Assembly (NCBI GenBank): GCA_038496445.1 | Contig: JALMLS010000411.1 | Span: 147,906-211,905 of the forward strand | Source of the DNA: Trichosphaerium sp. ATCC 40318 | Lineage: Eukaryota; Discosea; Flabellinia; Trichosidae | Reading direction: 5' to 3' | DNA: 64,000 nt | Part shown: in pieces, positions 1 through 11,539 of the stretch | How positions within the stretch are numbered: the first letter of the stretch is position 1 | How the letters are laid out: each line of letters begins with the position of its first letter | The notes under the pieces: generated by a model | What the model was told of the DNA's origin: nothing | What the model saw: the letters and a program-made list of their open reading frames with translations, nothing else | Database searches by the model: none | Translations under genes and position numbers: made by a program

Positions 1-1081
1 TTGTGCTTGCCATTCTGCTTTCCGTTCTTGTACATAGCACTTATAATCTTACGCCCATCTTCATAGATGATGGTCTTGCCATCCGTTACCTCAACACAAG
101 ATGTAATTTGGCCATCTTCGTTCCACTGTTTTACAGTGCCGTAAGGCTTACCATTGCAACAGAATTTTTCTAATTTTCTTGTTCCATTTTCGTGGTAGTA
201 CGTTTCTTTTAGACATTGTTTGCCATTGATAATTTTAATGTTACCTTCTTTGATCATTTCTTGGTTATACAAGTCATCTGTGCTATCTTCGAAGAACAAA
301 CAAGATTTAAGGTTTCCATTCTCAAAATATTCTTTCCTAAACCTCGCCACTTTTTTGCATTGACGAAAGTAGTGTATCTTTAGTTTGCCATTTTCATACC
401 ACTCTTTCACTTCACCTTCTTTTATTCCATCTGTGGCGCTCATATATGCTTTCATATTACCATTTTCATACCACTTTTGGAGTATTCCTTCCACCTTGTC
501 GTTTTTTAGCATTCCTTGTACTGCTACCTGTCCGTTTTCGTGCCACTCTTGATGCTTTCCTGTCCCCTTTCCATTTTCAAAGAAGCATTGTTCAGCAATC
601 TGCCCATTCGAGTGCCACTTCTTTCTCTCACCATGAGTTTTGCCTTGTAAATAGAATGATTGATACTGCAGCTGCCCGTTCTCATACCACTGCAATGCCT
701 TTCCATTTGTCTTTCCGTATTTATGATAGTAATGCGCCTGAAGTTGTTCGTTTTTATACCATTGTTTTATCTCGCCAACAGGTAGTTGAATCATGGCCTT
801 TAACTCTCCTGTTGAAAACCACCGCTTCCAGATACCCTTTTTTCTAAAATCATTCGTAAAGTGAGTGTTTTTAGCAGCTGCAGCAGACAGTAGGTGATAT
901 TTTATGTAAACTTCTTTATCGAGCGAGCATATGTAACGTTGAACATCATTTGGTAATGTCAGCAGACCACGTGATACCGAGCGAGCTAAAGAATAAAAGT
1001 TAGCCGCTAAAAATACGAGAAAGGTTATATCACTTGCTACTACGCACCGTCTAGTCTAATTTGCTTTTGTGAGGTTCGCAT
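1..1081 (-). CDS. F-box-like / MORN_2 (YwqK-type) repeat protein, left copy, partial
   Basis: Paralogue of the intact gene at 29640-31520, running off the window edge. Start ATG at 1081-1079, exon 1 to 1048, a 41-nt intron (1047-1007), then one open exon to base 1. The N-terminus carries an F-box-like stretch around LLTLPNDVQRYI, followed by tandem ~22-residue units of the type W-Y-E-N-G-Q-L...G-K-x-x-G. These match the MORN_2/YwqK family (COG2849), which is common in bacteria and in amoeba-infecting giant viruses. The reading frame is uninterrupted and nearly identical to the right copy across the first ~850 coding bases, so it looks functional rather than decayed. Divergence rises in the last ~70 bases before the edge. 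Molecular function is unknown; F-box plus repeats suggests a substrate adaptor, which is inference. Confidence 0.75.
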
Positions 1082-1773
1082 AAGCAGTACCAAGAATTGT
1101 TCCAACGTGTCAACAAACTCGTTGGTTTGAATTTTTGCACTTACGTAACATATTGGCTATAAGTGTTGTGCACATTTCTTAAACACCCTATCTGCTGTAG
1201 GCCCTAGTCATGCATAAACACCTTATGAGTGCTCTACTCCACTAAAAACGCAATTCTCTAGCGGTAGCACATGTCCTGTTACACAGTTATCCTTTGCTAT
1301 TCTTAGAATACATGTATTTAGTTACGCATTCGTCAATCAGAGCTATTTCCTGAAGCTACTTAGACGTTGTACGTTTTTAGAAGAAAAATACTACACGTTT
1401 CTTCGGAGTTGACTTAAGTCTCACTAATTCACGTGTTCCAATCATTTCGCCTGGGTATAAAACTCCACTGAACTACACTTTCTTAGATTGATTGCAAGTT
1501 GCAATGTGAAATTTGTTGAACACATGTGCCCATTGATATAACCAAAACTCTTAATTGACTTAAAAGAGTGAGATGCTGAGAACTATCCCTAAATGTTGGA
1601 CAGAACGCCATTTATTAATGTGGTAGAGTGTACTTGTATTTTTAGTGAGATCTATGTTAGATCATCACAGAGAGCATGGATTGATTGACCCATGGCACGG
1701 GTTTTATTCGCAAGATATTTTTTATGCGAGAAGACGCAGACACATGTCGTTGGTACAATCTGTACTATTCGAA
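1..1773. repeat. Large inverted repeat, left arm
   Basis: Reverse complement of about 29027-30730. It covers the 5' half of the YwqK-type gene, the complete divergent promoter region, and the first nine codons of the CD-NTase gene. Identity is very high in the YwqK exon, moderate in the intergenic part (1082-1530) and lower from about 1530 to 1773, where small indels accumulate. Similarity stops right after codon 9 of the CD-NTase copy. The arm may continue left of the window. Confidence 0.9.
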
Positions 1774-1833
1774 AGCTTTACACATCTCATTCTATCAAAT
1801 CTGCATCCAAAATACAAGTTCCTACAATTGTAA
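1744..1833 (+). pseudogene. Truncated 5' remnant of the CD-NTase gene
   Basis: Starts with the same residues (MSLVQSV-L-F) as the intact CD-NTase at 29053. After codon 9 the sequence is unrelated and ends at a stop 20 codons later. No NTase active-site residues are present. It is the broken end of the duplicated divergent pair. Confidence 0.75.
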
Positions 1834-2150
1834 ATGTCTTTGGCATCCAGCCACTTCACTATGCTTACAATATAAATACTAACTCATAGGTTTTTTGTTT
1901 TAGGTATTCTATTCAGTAATAGGAAAGGTGCGAAATGTGTTGAGTAATGGAGAAGAAACATTTGACAGAAGGCAATAAATTTACTTTCACGATTTCGTGA
2001 TTTTTTTTTTCTTTGTTCAAATACTTTGTTTGAAACTTGTACAGTGTTACAAAAGTGCTATTCTACAAATACGTGCGTTGGGTTTTTTTTTAGTGTCAAT
2101 CAACTCAACAAAAAAGAGTTGGTTTTTTTTCCAGGAATAAAGTGTTTCTA
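1774..2150. other. Intergenic, no gene seen
   Basis: AT-rich stretch between the repeat boundary and the end of the coiled-coil gene. It holds only short chance frames and several T-runs; nothing recognisable. Confidence 0.5.
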
Positions 2151-5100
2151 CTACACTATGCCATTTAGCCCTGACCTAACATTGGCAACTAGTTTTCCAA
2201 CAGATAGAAGTACTCGCCCTTGAAGCGAGTCTAAACCAGCAGAGACTTCGTCTAAACACAAAAAAGTATCAGCAAAAAAATATTGGAAATGCATTTTGTC
2301 AGCAGTAGAAAACATACCGACGCGCATTTTGGCGTTGCTGATTTCGAAAACAAGCAAAGCTTGAGCTATAGCAAGTTTATCAGATGTAATAGGTTGTACG
2401 AATACAGGGAAAGGTTCACAAGGTACAATCTCTTGAGCATTAACAAGCTCCTATTAAAGTTTAAAAAAAGTCAGCTATTTTCTTTCTTCTTTTGTCAAAG
2501 TTAAAGACAAAAAACAACGAACCTTTTTGATCTGTTTTACAGCAGGAATAAGAGACATAAGCTGAGTAGTTTCAGAAGCATTATTAACTTTCTCTTGTAG
2601 TATAACAATACTATGATTAACTTCTTCAATTATCTCTCTAATACGATTCCTAAGCTTAACCTCAGCTGGTGATGGAGCAGCCTTAGCTGCAGCTGCAGCT
2701 CTAGTAGAAGAATGTAAGTAATGTACTTAGTGACATGTCAAATAAACTTGAACGTACTCTTCCTCTTCACGAAGTCGCTGCTCTTCTGCTTCTTTTTCAG
2801 CAGCTTCCTTTTCTTGCCTTTCCCTCTCTTCTTGTTCAAGACGTTCCTTTTCTTCCTGTTCAAGTCTCTCTTTCTCTTCCTGCTCAAGACGTTCCTTTTC
2901 TTCCTGTTCAAGTCTTTCTTGCTCACGTTGTTCCTCTTCACGTTGTTCTTTTTCGATACGTTCACGTTCTATACGCTCACGTTCAATGCGCTCAAGCTCT
3001 TCACGTTCTTCCTGTTCGCGTTGTTCTTTTTCTACACGTTCACGTTCTTCACGTTCCTCACGCTCCTCACGCTCTCGAAGTTCTTTACGCTCTTGTTCTT
3101 CTCGTTCTTCTTTTTCTTTTCGTTCTTGTTCCTCTTTCCAAATACGCTTTCTTTCACGCTCTTGTTCTTCCTCTTGTTCAAGACGTCTACGCTCTTCAGC
3201 TGCTGCTCTCTCAGCTGCTAATGCAGCTTCACGTTCTTTTTGTTCTATTTCAAGTCGTAGAGCTTCCTCTTCTTTTCTAAGAGCTTCTCTTTCAATCTCT
3301 TCCTCTATTCTGAGTTCTTCGAGTCTCCTTCTTTCTTCCTTAATACGTTCCTCTTCTCTACGTTTAATCTCTTCTTTATGCTTTCTACGCTCTTCTTCAA
3401 GCATCCTTCTCTCTTCTTCAGCAGCACGCCTTGCTGCTTCATGACGTTTTTGTTCCTCAGCTATTTTGCGGCGAAGTTCTTCGAGTTCTTGTTGCTCTTC
3501 CTTTAAATGACGCCTTGTAGATGCAGCACGTTTCCTCGCCTCTACAAGGTTCTAAAATAACACTTATAAGCAACATACTAACAAACATAAAAAGGCGCTC
3601 AGCACATACATTTTGCTCTTCTTCACGTGCTTGTCTTTCGGCCTCTTCTTTTTTACGATTTTCTTCACGAATGAGGTCTTGTTCTATTTGCCTACGCTCT
3701 TCTTCAGCTTCCCTCTTTTCATCTTCAATCTTGCGTCTTGCAAGCTCTATTTGCCGTTTCTCTTCTTCTATTTTACGTCTCTCTTCAGCACGCTTAGCTT
3801 GTTCCTAAATAATGTCAATCCATTGCTGTCATATGCAAAAAAATAAAGATTGAAAGAAAGATTGAAAGAACTCAACACGTGCCCTACGCCTCTCTTCTTC
3901 GAGTTTTAACTTTTCGATTTCAAGACGCCTTACTGCTTCCTCTTGCTTTTGCTTAGACCTCTCTGCTTCAAGTTTAGCTTTTTCAGCTTCAAGCTTTGCT
4001 TTTCTTTCATCAGCTTGTTTCTGTCTCTTCTCTACTCTTTCTTTTCGAAGCTTTTCTTCCATTTCTTGTTGACGAAGTCTAGCTTCTCTTCGTTCTTCCT
4101 CTCGCTTCCTTTGTGCAGCACGTCTTTGTTCATGCCTACGCTGTACTACCTCTCTTTTCTTCTGTTCTTCCTTCTCTTGCCGCTAAGCAAATTGTTTGTA
4201 AGCACAAGATTATATCAAGTTTATAATTTTTTGTTCTTACTTCACGTTGCCGTTGTTCAGCAAGAACATCCAGTTCCCTGAGCTTTGCTTCTTCTTCAGC
4301 AATAAATCTTGCTAAATCCTCTTCATCTTCAACATTGCAACCAACAGACTCTCTGTTAGGCTAGAAACAAAAAGATGAGCAAACAAGCAACAAAACAATA
4401 AAACTACCTCCTTTATGCTGAGAGCACTCTTTGCACTGACACTACTTGTGGCACTCACTCCGCTCTTTGTACTCAAAGAGCTAGCAGAGCTAGATACACT
4501 ACTTTCATCGTCTGAATCTATATCACTTACTTAGTGCTTTCCAAAGGAAGTTACAATTAGCGCTAGTTAACATACCAGACAACGGCGGTAATGCTCTCCC
4601 TGGACGCTTTCCAGGCCGACCAAATCCAAACTTTGCATTTTGTTTACCTTTGCCCATAACACGTCTAGCACTTGATGCTTTCTTGAGACCCTTAGGTCCC
4701 ATACGCTTAACACCAGGACTACCACCTGTCCTATTCTTTACATAACCAGGACGCTTTCCCTTTGGAGATCTAGCATCTAAGAAAAAGAGTTACTAAGCAA
4801 ACAACCAAAACCTAAAGTCATTGTATAACCTACTTTTAGCTCTAAACATATTTTTCTTGTTTGGTTTCTTAAAAGGCAACTCTGGACCAGATGCCTTTCT
4901 TGAAAGAGGACCAGATCGTTTGCCTTAAGGAAAGTATTAGAAACATACAACTAGGAATATAGCATACCAGCAAAGCCCTTTTTAAGTGGACGAGGACCTT
5001 TCTTTAAGCTTCTCTCACTATTCTGCCTTACACCAAAGCGTCCTTTAACAGGTGTCTTTGGAGGCATCTTCTTTGGTGTCTTTGTAGGTGTTTTCTTTAA

Positions 5101-7689
5101 TGCATTACGTAATCTCTTAGGAGAACTAACTACAGGCATCTTGCCTTTCAAAGCAGCTTTTCTTGGTGCCTTTGTAGGAGCACGTTTAACGCCTATGCCT
5201 TTACCTTTCCACATTGGTCTTTTTTTACCAAAACCAGCATTAGAAGGGCCACGACCGGCACCAAATTTAGCGCCCTTGCCCTTTGGTCTACCATAAGGCC
5301 TCTTGGCAAACGTTTTCTTTGGACCACCAAACCTTTTCTTTGGTGCAAATGCATATTTTGGTTTTTTACCAACAGGTGCTCTCTGTTTTGAAGGAATAAG
5401 TGATAAGTTCGTTTATACTAATGACATTTTGTAGTGAGTACTTACTTTACGTTGTCCAAATGGCTTTCGTGTTGGTAAACGTCTCTTAGGACCTTTAGAA
5501 CGCCGTGGACGCTTAGCAGTTGGCTAAAATGCAAGGTTAATTATTAGTATAGAGGTTCAAAGACAAAGTTGTACATGTGATAGTTTGGGTGCTGTAGGTT
5601 TTTTGTTAAATTCAGAAACGGCTTCAGAAGCATTTGTAGCTATTCTTTGCCTTTGTGAAACATTCCTACTCTGCCAACTAGTGGAACCTTAAACTATGTT
5701 AAAACAAGAATTATTTGTTGATAATTAAACTACTTACTCGTTGAAGGAGGTGCTCTTGTAAACGAAGGTGCAGATCTAAAAATAAAGTGACAAGTTAGGT
5801 TCTCATGTTCAAAGATGCAGGTTTTTAAAACATACTTGGAAGTTGTTGAAGCCGTGTCTTTAGGGCTACTAGGTCCGTCACTCTTTTCGTCTTTTATAAA
5901 TTTTTTGAACCCTCTAAGCTTCCTCATCTTGCGTAAAACCATTTTTGTACCAAGTCCTTTGAAGATTGTTAGTATCCCATTTCAAAAAAAAAAAGTTTGT
6001 ATTTTTTTACCTTTCTTTTCGCGCTTGGAGAGTGTTGGGGCATCTGAAGCAGGTGTAGACCCAGCAAATTTACCATTTACTGTAAAAACGAATTTATCAT
6101 CAGTAGACATATTTGTTTGAGCCTTTGTGATTAGTGTATGTACATTAAGCTCAATAAGTTCTACAAGAAAAATCCAATTAAAAAAACAAGAATAAAAAAG
6201 GAAAAATACATACGCCCAGCTGGTGTTGTTCTATATATGCTATGACTTGATGTATCCGAGCCACGTTGTTTTGACATCATATAGTCAAGTACACTCTTTA
6301 CAGTAGCTGTAGAAAAATCTATAGGTATCATTTTAGATGTACCATCTTGTAAGTACACCTTAAGTGTTCCCTGAAAATAAGTCAGCAAATTATAACAAAA
6401 TAAAACTTGTGCCTTTGTCTTTTGTGTGTGCGGCTCAATATACTGTAGCCACAACTTTTTTAAGGTACTAGAAGCTGCTTTCAGATTATAAGCACGTCCT
6501 GTGCCAACAGATTGTAACGCAAATGTCCTCTTGAGAAAGTTAAAAATAGTTTAAAATAGCAACTTTTTTTTTTGAGAAATCGATTTTGTGCGCACTTCGT
6601 TGCTGTAGCCACTGATTAATTTGAAGTTACTTAGAGCTATTTTATCGAGAGATACCACTTTACGCTATAAATAATGAGTATATTTTGTAAAGAACATAAA
6701 TAAATTACTAAGAAGGGAAAGCGTTGTACCTCAGAAACATAAATAATTAATTCATTATTTTCTTTTGATAGAAAACAATATCTGTCAAGCCAAATTCCTG
6801 AGTCTTGTACTTTCATTAAACTTCCTTGTACAATATCAACCTCTTTGGTATCTATAGATCCCCCTTTTGATAGTATAAATAAGATAAAACTACGAGTGTT
6901 ATAATTCAAAAATGACGTACAAGAAGTTGAGAGTTCACTTTTTGATGACATCTCGGAATTTGTTGAAAAACTCGAGTCAGTTTTACGTAAGCGACTTGGT
7001 ACAGCAGATGCATTTCTAAGAGATCCTGTACTCTCTGAGAGCTTTGATGTTGTTTCACTATCTGTTTGCGACTCAGATTCAGCTTACAAAATAGTTAGTA
7101 AGGCGTAAATAATTCGCAAAAAAAAAGAGCTCAGTCAGTTTATCGAAACTACCAAAAAAAGTGCAAGACAAAAGTTTTCGATAAAAAAAAACCACCAACT
7201 AAAAGGCGTATTGGCCGAACTTTGCAACGTTCAAGACGGAAGCTAACAGATTACAGATTTAATTTACGTACTATTTAGAAACTCTAACAAGTCATTATAA
7301 CTCTCTCCACCTTCTTCTTTAAGCGGTACAGCATCTAAAAGTTTGTTACTAATAAAATAAAACAAATACGAAAACAGCAACAAATACACGCAATTTTGTC
7401 AAAACAGGAAATACGATGCGTGGTTACCGCTAGTTTGGTATTAAAAGCGTTTTATTTTCTCGTACCATTTGTTGCGGAATCAGGCGCAAGTAAGCTTGCT
7501 GCTATAGAGTCTAGGCACGGTTAGACGCTCGCGGATTAACAAAAACGATTGTTTGTTTTTAGTTTACAAAAACGGATTACTCAAAGCGTTCGAAACTGAG
7601 TGTGACTCGTAAAACGTACCGAATTCTTCGCCTGCTGCGTCAGTTGAATTCATCAGAGCCTCAAAGTCAGCCACATACGACTGGTCCAT
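2151..7689 (-). CDS. PH / Ras-association-like / basic / coiled-coil protein with BAG-like end
   Basis: Large multi-exon gene; start ATG at 7689, stop at 2153-2151. In order: acidic Ser-rich N-terminus; a PH domain split over exons near 6.85-6.43 kb (GSLMKVQDSGIWLDRYCFL ... LKKLWLQYIE); a ubiquitin-fold/Ras-association-like segment near 6.37-6.24 kb (LKVYLQDGTSKMIPIDF); a strongly basic K/R/P/G-rich region (5.5-4.6 kb); a short acidic Ser stretch; then over 500 residues of E/R/K-rich single alpha-helix or coiled coil (4.3-2.7 kb). The last exons give a helical domain ending LDSLQGRVLLSVGKLVANVR, reminiscent of a BAG domain; that match is weak. The PH and RA folds suggest membrane or small-GTPase recruitment, the basic part binding to polyanions or cytoskeleton. 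Function is inferred only from architecture. Confidence 0.7.
2818..2945 (-). repeat. Tandem coding repeat in the coiled coil
   Basis: About four in-register copies encoding LEQEEKER or close variants, with near-identical DNA units (CTCTTCCTGCTCAAGACGTT and variants on the + strand). They sit inside the coiled-coil part of the preceding gene and are likely length-variable. Confidence 0.8.
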
Positions 7690-8311
7690 ATTTTACAGCA
7701 AATTGTTGATACAGAGACCTAAATTAAGGTCAGGAGCGCTTTACTTTTAAACCAGCTCAAGATCTTGTCGAATGAATCAAAATACGTCACAATGCGCTCA
7801 AATCGCTCAAAAACACCAGAACAAATATTATGTGATGCGCTAGTAACAGTTTCGGTACAAAAATAAACGTACTCGGCTATAACATGTACAGTAACAATTT
7901 ACAACGCCACCAAGTGTCAACCAACCGAATAGTTAAACTTCTTACAAAAGGAAACTTTTTGACAAAACGAGGTTAAAAAATGATGTTTCGTTTTTCTCTG
8001 GTTTTCAGAAAGTTTCCTAGCTGTGAAGCCAGTCTACCACCAAGAGTAAGACAAAAATACGAAAATACGCGCCTTCGCAACCTTCTGGCGCTCTATTGGA
8101 GCTCCACAATTGCAAATTGTTTTAGCTGAAAACTAAGTTCTGACAAAATCTTCACACCTAGATCAAGTTTGTATGAGCGCTATAAGCCTTGTGCTTGCTA
8201 CATCAATATTGTACTCGCTTAACGTAGCTTTCAGTGACTCAGCGCTAACTGTTAATTTCTCAAAAAAAGTACCACTGTCTACACCAATAAACAAAAGTAA
8301 CGCTACAAAGC
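7690..8311. promoter_or_regulatory. Divergent intergenic region
   Basis: 622 bp between the start codons of the coiled-coil gene (minus) and the ADP-ribosylglycohydrolase gene (plus). It presumably carries both promoters. I see no open frame, RNA gene or clear repeat. Confidence 0.4.
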
Positions 8312-10025
8312 ATGGCAGCTCAACCGTTAAAAAAAGAGCGTATTGAATCAGTTATCCTTGGTTTAGCAGTTGGAGGTACGTTATATATAGCTAAAACGCA
8401 GAGCTAACGCATAAAGTAGACGCACTAGGCTCCACAAGGTACAAACTCAGCGAAATAATTCGCTAAAATAGCTAACCGAACAAACAGCGAATTTCAAATA
8501 CCCTGGGAAGTCCCAAAGCTATTTACAACAGTAAGCATCCCCAACGAATTAAAAATTGTGAATAACATGAAGTAGTACCCTGGATGGCCTCGAAAGGTAC
8601 TCTTAGAATACTCAATACTTGTACCAACGTGTACGTAGCAAGTAGGAGGCGGAAAAGGGCGCTGGAAAGTCGGACAAGCCACGGACGATACAGTATGTGC
8701 TTCCACGTGTTTGCAAGTATTTCTAATCTGTCCAAACAAGATAATGGCAATGTGCATCCTTCGTGCTATTGAGAAGAAACATGGCTTTGATCCTTCAGAG
8801 ATAGCCAGCAATTTCGTTAAATGGAAGCAGTCTGGTCCTCCTGATATTGGTATGTTTAAAATCCTATTCAGAACACGTGCTGATATTGTTTTCAAGGATG
8901 TACAACTGCTTTATCACTTCAAGTTGCATCCTCCCATTTACCTGAAGGATGGTTTGAAGGTGGCCTGGATAGGTATAACCATAACAAAAGTGGTGCAGCA
9001 AATGGATCCCTTATGCGGAACGGACCCATCCCAGCACGTTCGTGACTACACTTAGTTGCTTTGTTCTTATTAACGGTATGCTAACGTTTGCAGTTTACTA
9101 CCTGGAGCCAATACATGTGCTTATAGAGTACACTGTCAAACATGGCATGATAACACATTGGGGTCCCTTACCTACTTTATGGTAAACACTAGTTTTCAAA
9201 GAAGTTGTAATCGACTAACTTTGTTTTAAATAGTTGTGTCATTCATTCTGTGTTGATAGCTAGTGCTATGACAAAAGATGTCAAAGACTTAAAGCCTCCA
9301 ACGCTTAGCGATATTCAAGGTATTCTTGATGGACCTTGGAAAGATTGGAAAGAACAAACTAAAGATCCAATATGCAAAAAGTGGCTTGCAAGCATGGGCA
9401 AAAGTCTAGGTAACACCTAGTCGGTATTTTATCTTCTCTTATACCTTGGTTAGTAAACAAAGAAATACAGCTGATGAAAGAGTTGAAAGACTTTGAAAAA
9501 TACGACCCTTGGCACCAGGTGAACAATTGTTTGAAAACTTTACTTGTTTATTTATTTATTAATATCCTTTAGGACTACCGTGGTAGGTCAGGGTATTGTG
9601 TTCTTACTTTGAGGATTTCATTGTGGTCGCTTTATTGGAGTTTTCAGGTACAGGATTACTAGTGATGCTTACTAAACTTATACAAGACTACACATCCAAA
9701 AATTGCCGAATGGCTTCCTGAAGATATTTTCAACGAGCACGGTTTCAACGCAATCATGTGGGTTGTGACTATTGGCGCAGATGCAGATACTTACGGCGCA
9801 ACAGCAGGTAGTAATAAATACTGATGTAATGCACTAACTTTCGCTTCAACAAGGTGCTCTCTTAGGTGCATTCCAACCGAACGTTCCATCTAACTTCACA
9901 GACAATCTTGAAGTACTTGACGAGGTTGGTTTACGGAACTTTCTTTTTCAGTTGGTTATCTTAACAACCTTTTTTTTCAGGTGAAAACACTTGTTCGGAA
10001 GATTTTGGGGAACAGCAAAAACTGA
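8312..10025 (+). CDS. ADP-ribosylglycohydrolase (ARH/DraG family)
   Basis: Hydrolase that removes ADP-ribose from proteins or related substrates. Spliced from about 11 short exons. Family signatures appear in order: VILGLAVG near the N-terminus; GQATDDTIMAMCILRAI with the metal-binding TDDT; FVKWKQSGPPDIG; AANGSLMRNGPIP; an ITHWGPLP motif; and the C-terminal GADADTYGATAGALLGAF containing the second metal-binding Asp pair. Together these form the binuclear metal site of the family, so it should be active. The usual GDALG after the first strand is changed (GGST). The stop at 10023-10025 is followed closely by the convergent Cys-rich gene. No signal peptide; probably cytosolic. Exact substrate cannot be told from sequence. 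Confidence 0.85.
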
Positions 10026-10141
10026 ATATTTGAGGCTCGTTTTGGTATATATCATATCACGTGATAAATCATGTGAACAAAATAAATTCAGAAAATGGAA
10101 ACACATTTATTAAACAGTTATTTTTGGTTTTATTTATTTGT

Positions 10142-11539
10142 TTATTCGCATACAGCGCACATACAACGGTCGTTTTGAATAGGACCAAAGCAACCAAGTG
10201 GGTTAACAAATCCGAGTTCATTTAGGATCTCAAGACATTGTTGGTCGTGACAACCGCTTGCGCTTGTAGAATCACGCTCACATGTGCTGTCAGTGATATC
10301 AGGGTCTTCAGTAACACACATACACTTGCTCATTTCGTTACCTGTTACAACAAATAAGCATCACAAAAACACGTGTTTGTTGAATTTGTTCGAAATAAAA
10401 CGTACCTGCTGCGTCGAATGTAAAGACTTGTTTACAGAAAGTAGACATTAGAGGTGTTCCTCTTTTTTCGCAATTTCTGTCTTCACAGCCGTCTGGAGTT
10501 GCTACACAGCAAGGCTCCTCCTTTGGTCTACTATCACATAGTGTACAATAGCAGTTTTCTTCTGGAGCGTCGGTCTTGCAACATCCGATTGGATCAGTAA
10601 CACCGAGCATTGTCAACATTTGAAGACATTGGTTGTCCTTGCATTCTCCAGTACTTTGTTGTAATTTACAAGTGCCTTCTCGTCTATCTGGGTCCTCTGG
10701 CACACAAGCACAAACAGGGTCAAGTCCACCAGTTTCTAAAAAAAAGAACATAAGTTTTGAGTGTACTCAAGAGGAGATTGTAAAACTCAATGCGTACCCT
10801 CGTTCTTAACGTATTTCTTTATACAGAAGGTTGGCATGCCAATTGAAGCTCCCTTCAATCCACAACCGTCATCGACACATTGGCCTTGAGCAGTTAGTCT
10901 ACAACAACCCTCCTCAGGTGTTGGAGGTTTTGTTGGAGGTCTTGTTGGAGGTCTTGTTGGAGCTCTTGTTGGAGCTCTTGTTGTTGGAGGTCTTGTTGGA
11001 GGCCTGGTTGGAGGTCTTGTTGGAGGTCTGGTTGGAGCTCTCGTTGTTGGAGGTTTTGTTGGAGGCCTGGTTGGAGCTCTCGTTGGTGGATCAGTTTGAT
11101 CGCAACAACAACAGGCACATTCTACTGACGCTTTGTAAAATATATTATTAGGACAGCACTCTAACTCGAAGCGATCCGTTGTTTTCTTGCATTCGCCAAC
11201 TTCAGTTATAGGTTTACCCAAACTAGCACAAATACTGCACACAAAGTTAGAAGGGTATTGTCAAGTAAAACATCGGGCTCCCCGATCTGAAAAACAAGAA
11301 CTTGTGATAATGTTATTACGTACGCTTCGCATTCTGCTTTTGCTGCGTTTTGAGCTGTATCACATGCTTCGTTTTCATCGCAATCGCTATCAACATGAAC
11401 ACCTGAGAGGATTGGAATACAAGAGCTTGATATCTAGGAAGAAGTTTTAATAGGTGCGCTTTATGTGGCGTAATATTCGGCGTACCAAGCCTATAAATGA
11501 GAGAGCTATGAGCGACAAAAGAAGTTTTGTGTTGGTCAT
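10142..11539 (-). CDS. Secreted Cys-rich protein with (PPT)n linker
   Basis: Start ATG at 11539 followed by a classic signal peptide (MTNTKLLLSLIALSFIGL). Five exons. The mature protein alternates Cys-rich modules with a ~60-residue linker of R/K-P-P-T and R-A-P-T repeats (about 10.92-11.10 kb), then more modules with CACCCC and CCR motifs and repeated patterns such as C-x-x-x-QCL-x-x-L. Many paired cysteines and the Thr/Pro linker (likely O-glycosylated) indicate an extracellular or cyst-wall/matrix protein. No enzyme motif and no recognised family. Ends at 10142. Confidence 0.75.
10915..11095 (-). repeat. Pro/Thr tandem coding repeat
   Basis: Repeated 12-nt units encoding R-P-P-T, K-P-P-T, T-R-A-P-T and variants, within the Cys-rich secreted protein. 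Low complexity and probably polymorphic in length. The plus-strand Leu/Val-rich frame opposite is only its shadow. Confidence 0.85.

Noticed and set aside
446-847. 133-codon plus-strand frame in the left repeat arm
   Set aside because: Antisense shadow of the YwqK-type exon; the same shadow appears in the other arm (29872-30279).
2151-2357. Frame containing CLDEVSAGLDS looked like an ABC transporter Walker B/D-loop
   Set aside because: The apparent Walker B comes from reading through a GTATGT...TTTAG intron. After splicing, the residues become part of the helical end of the coiled-coil gene, and no Walker A or signature motif exists.
2721-3444. Several long plus-strand Leu/Phe- or Ser/Arg-rich frames
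   Set aside because: Antisense of the E/R/K-rich coiled coil; composition simply mirrors it.
10831-11151. Plus-strand Leu/Val/Glu-rich frame
   Set aside because: Antisense of the Pro/Thr repeat.
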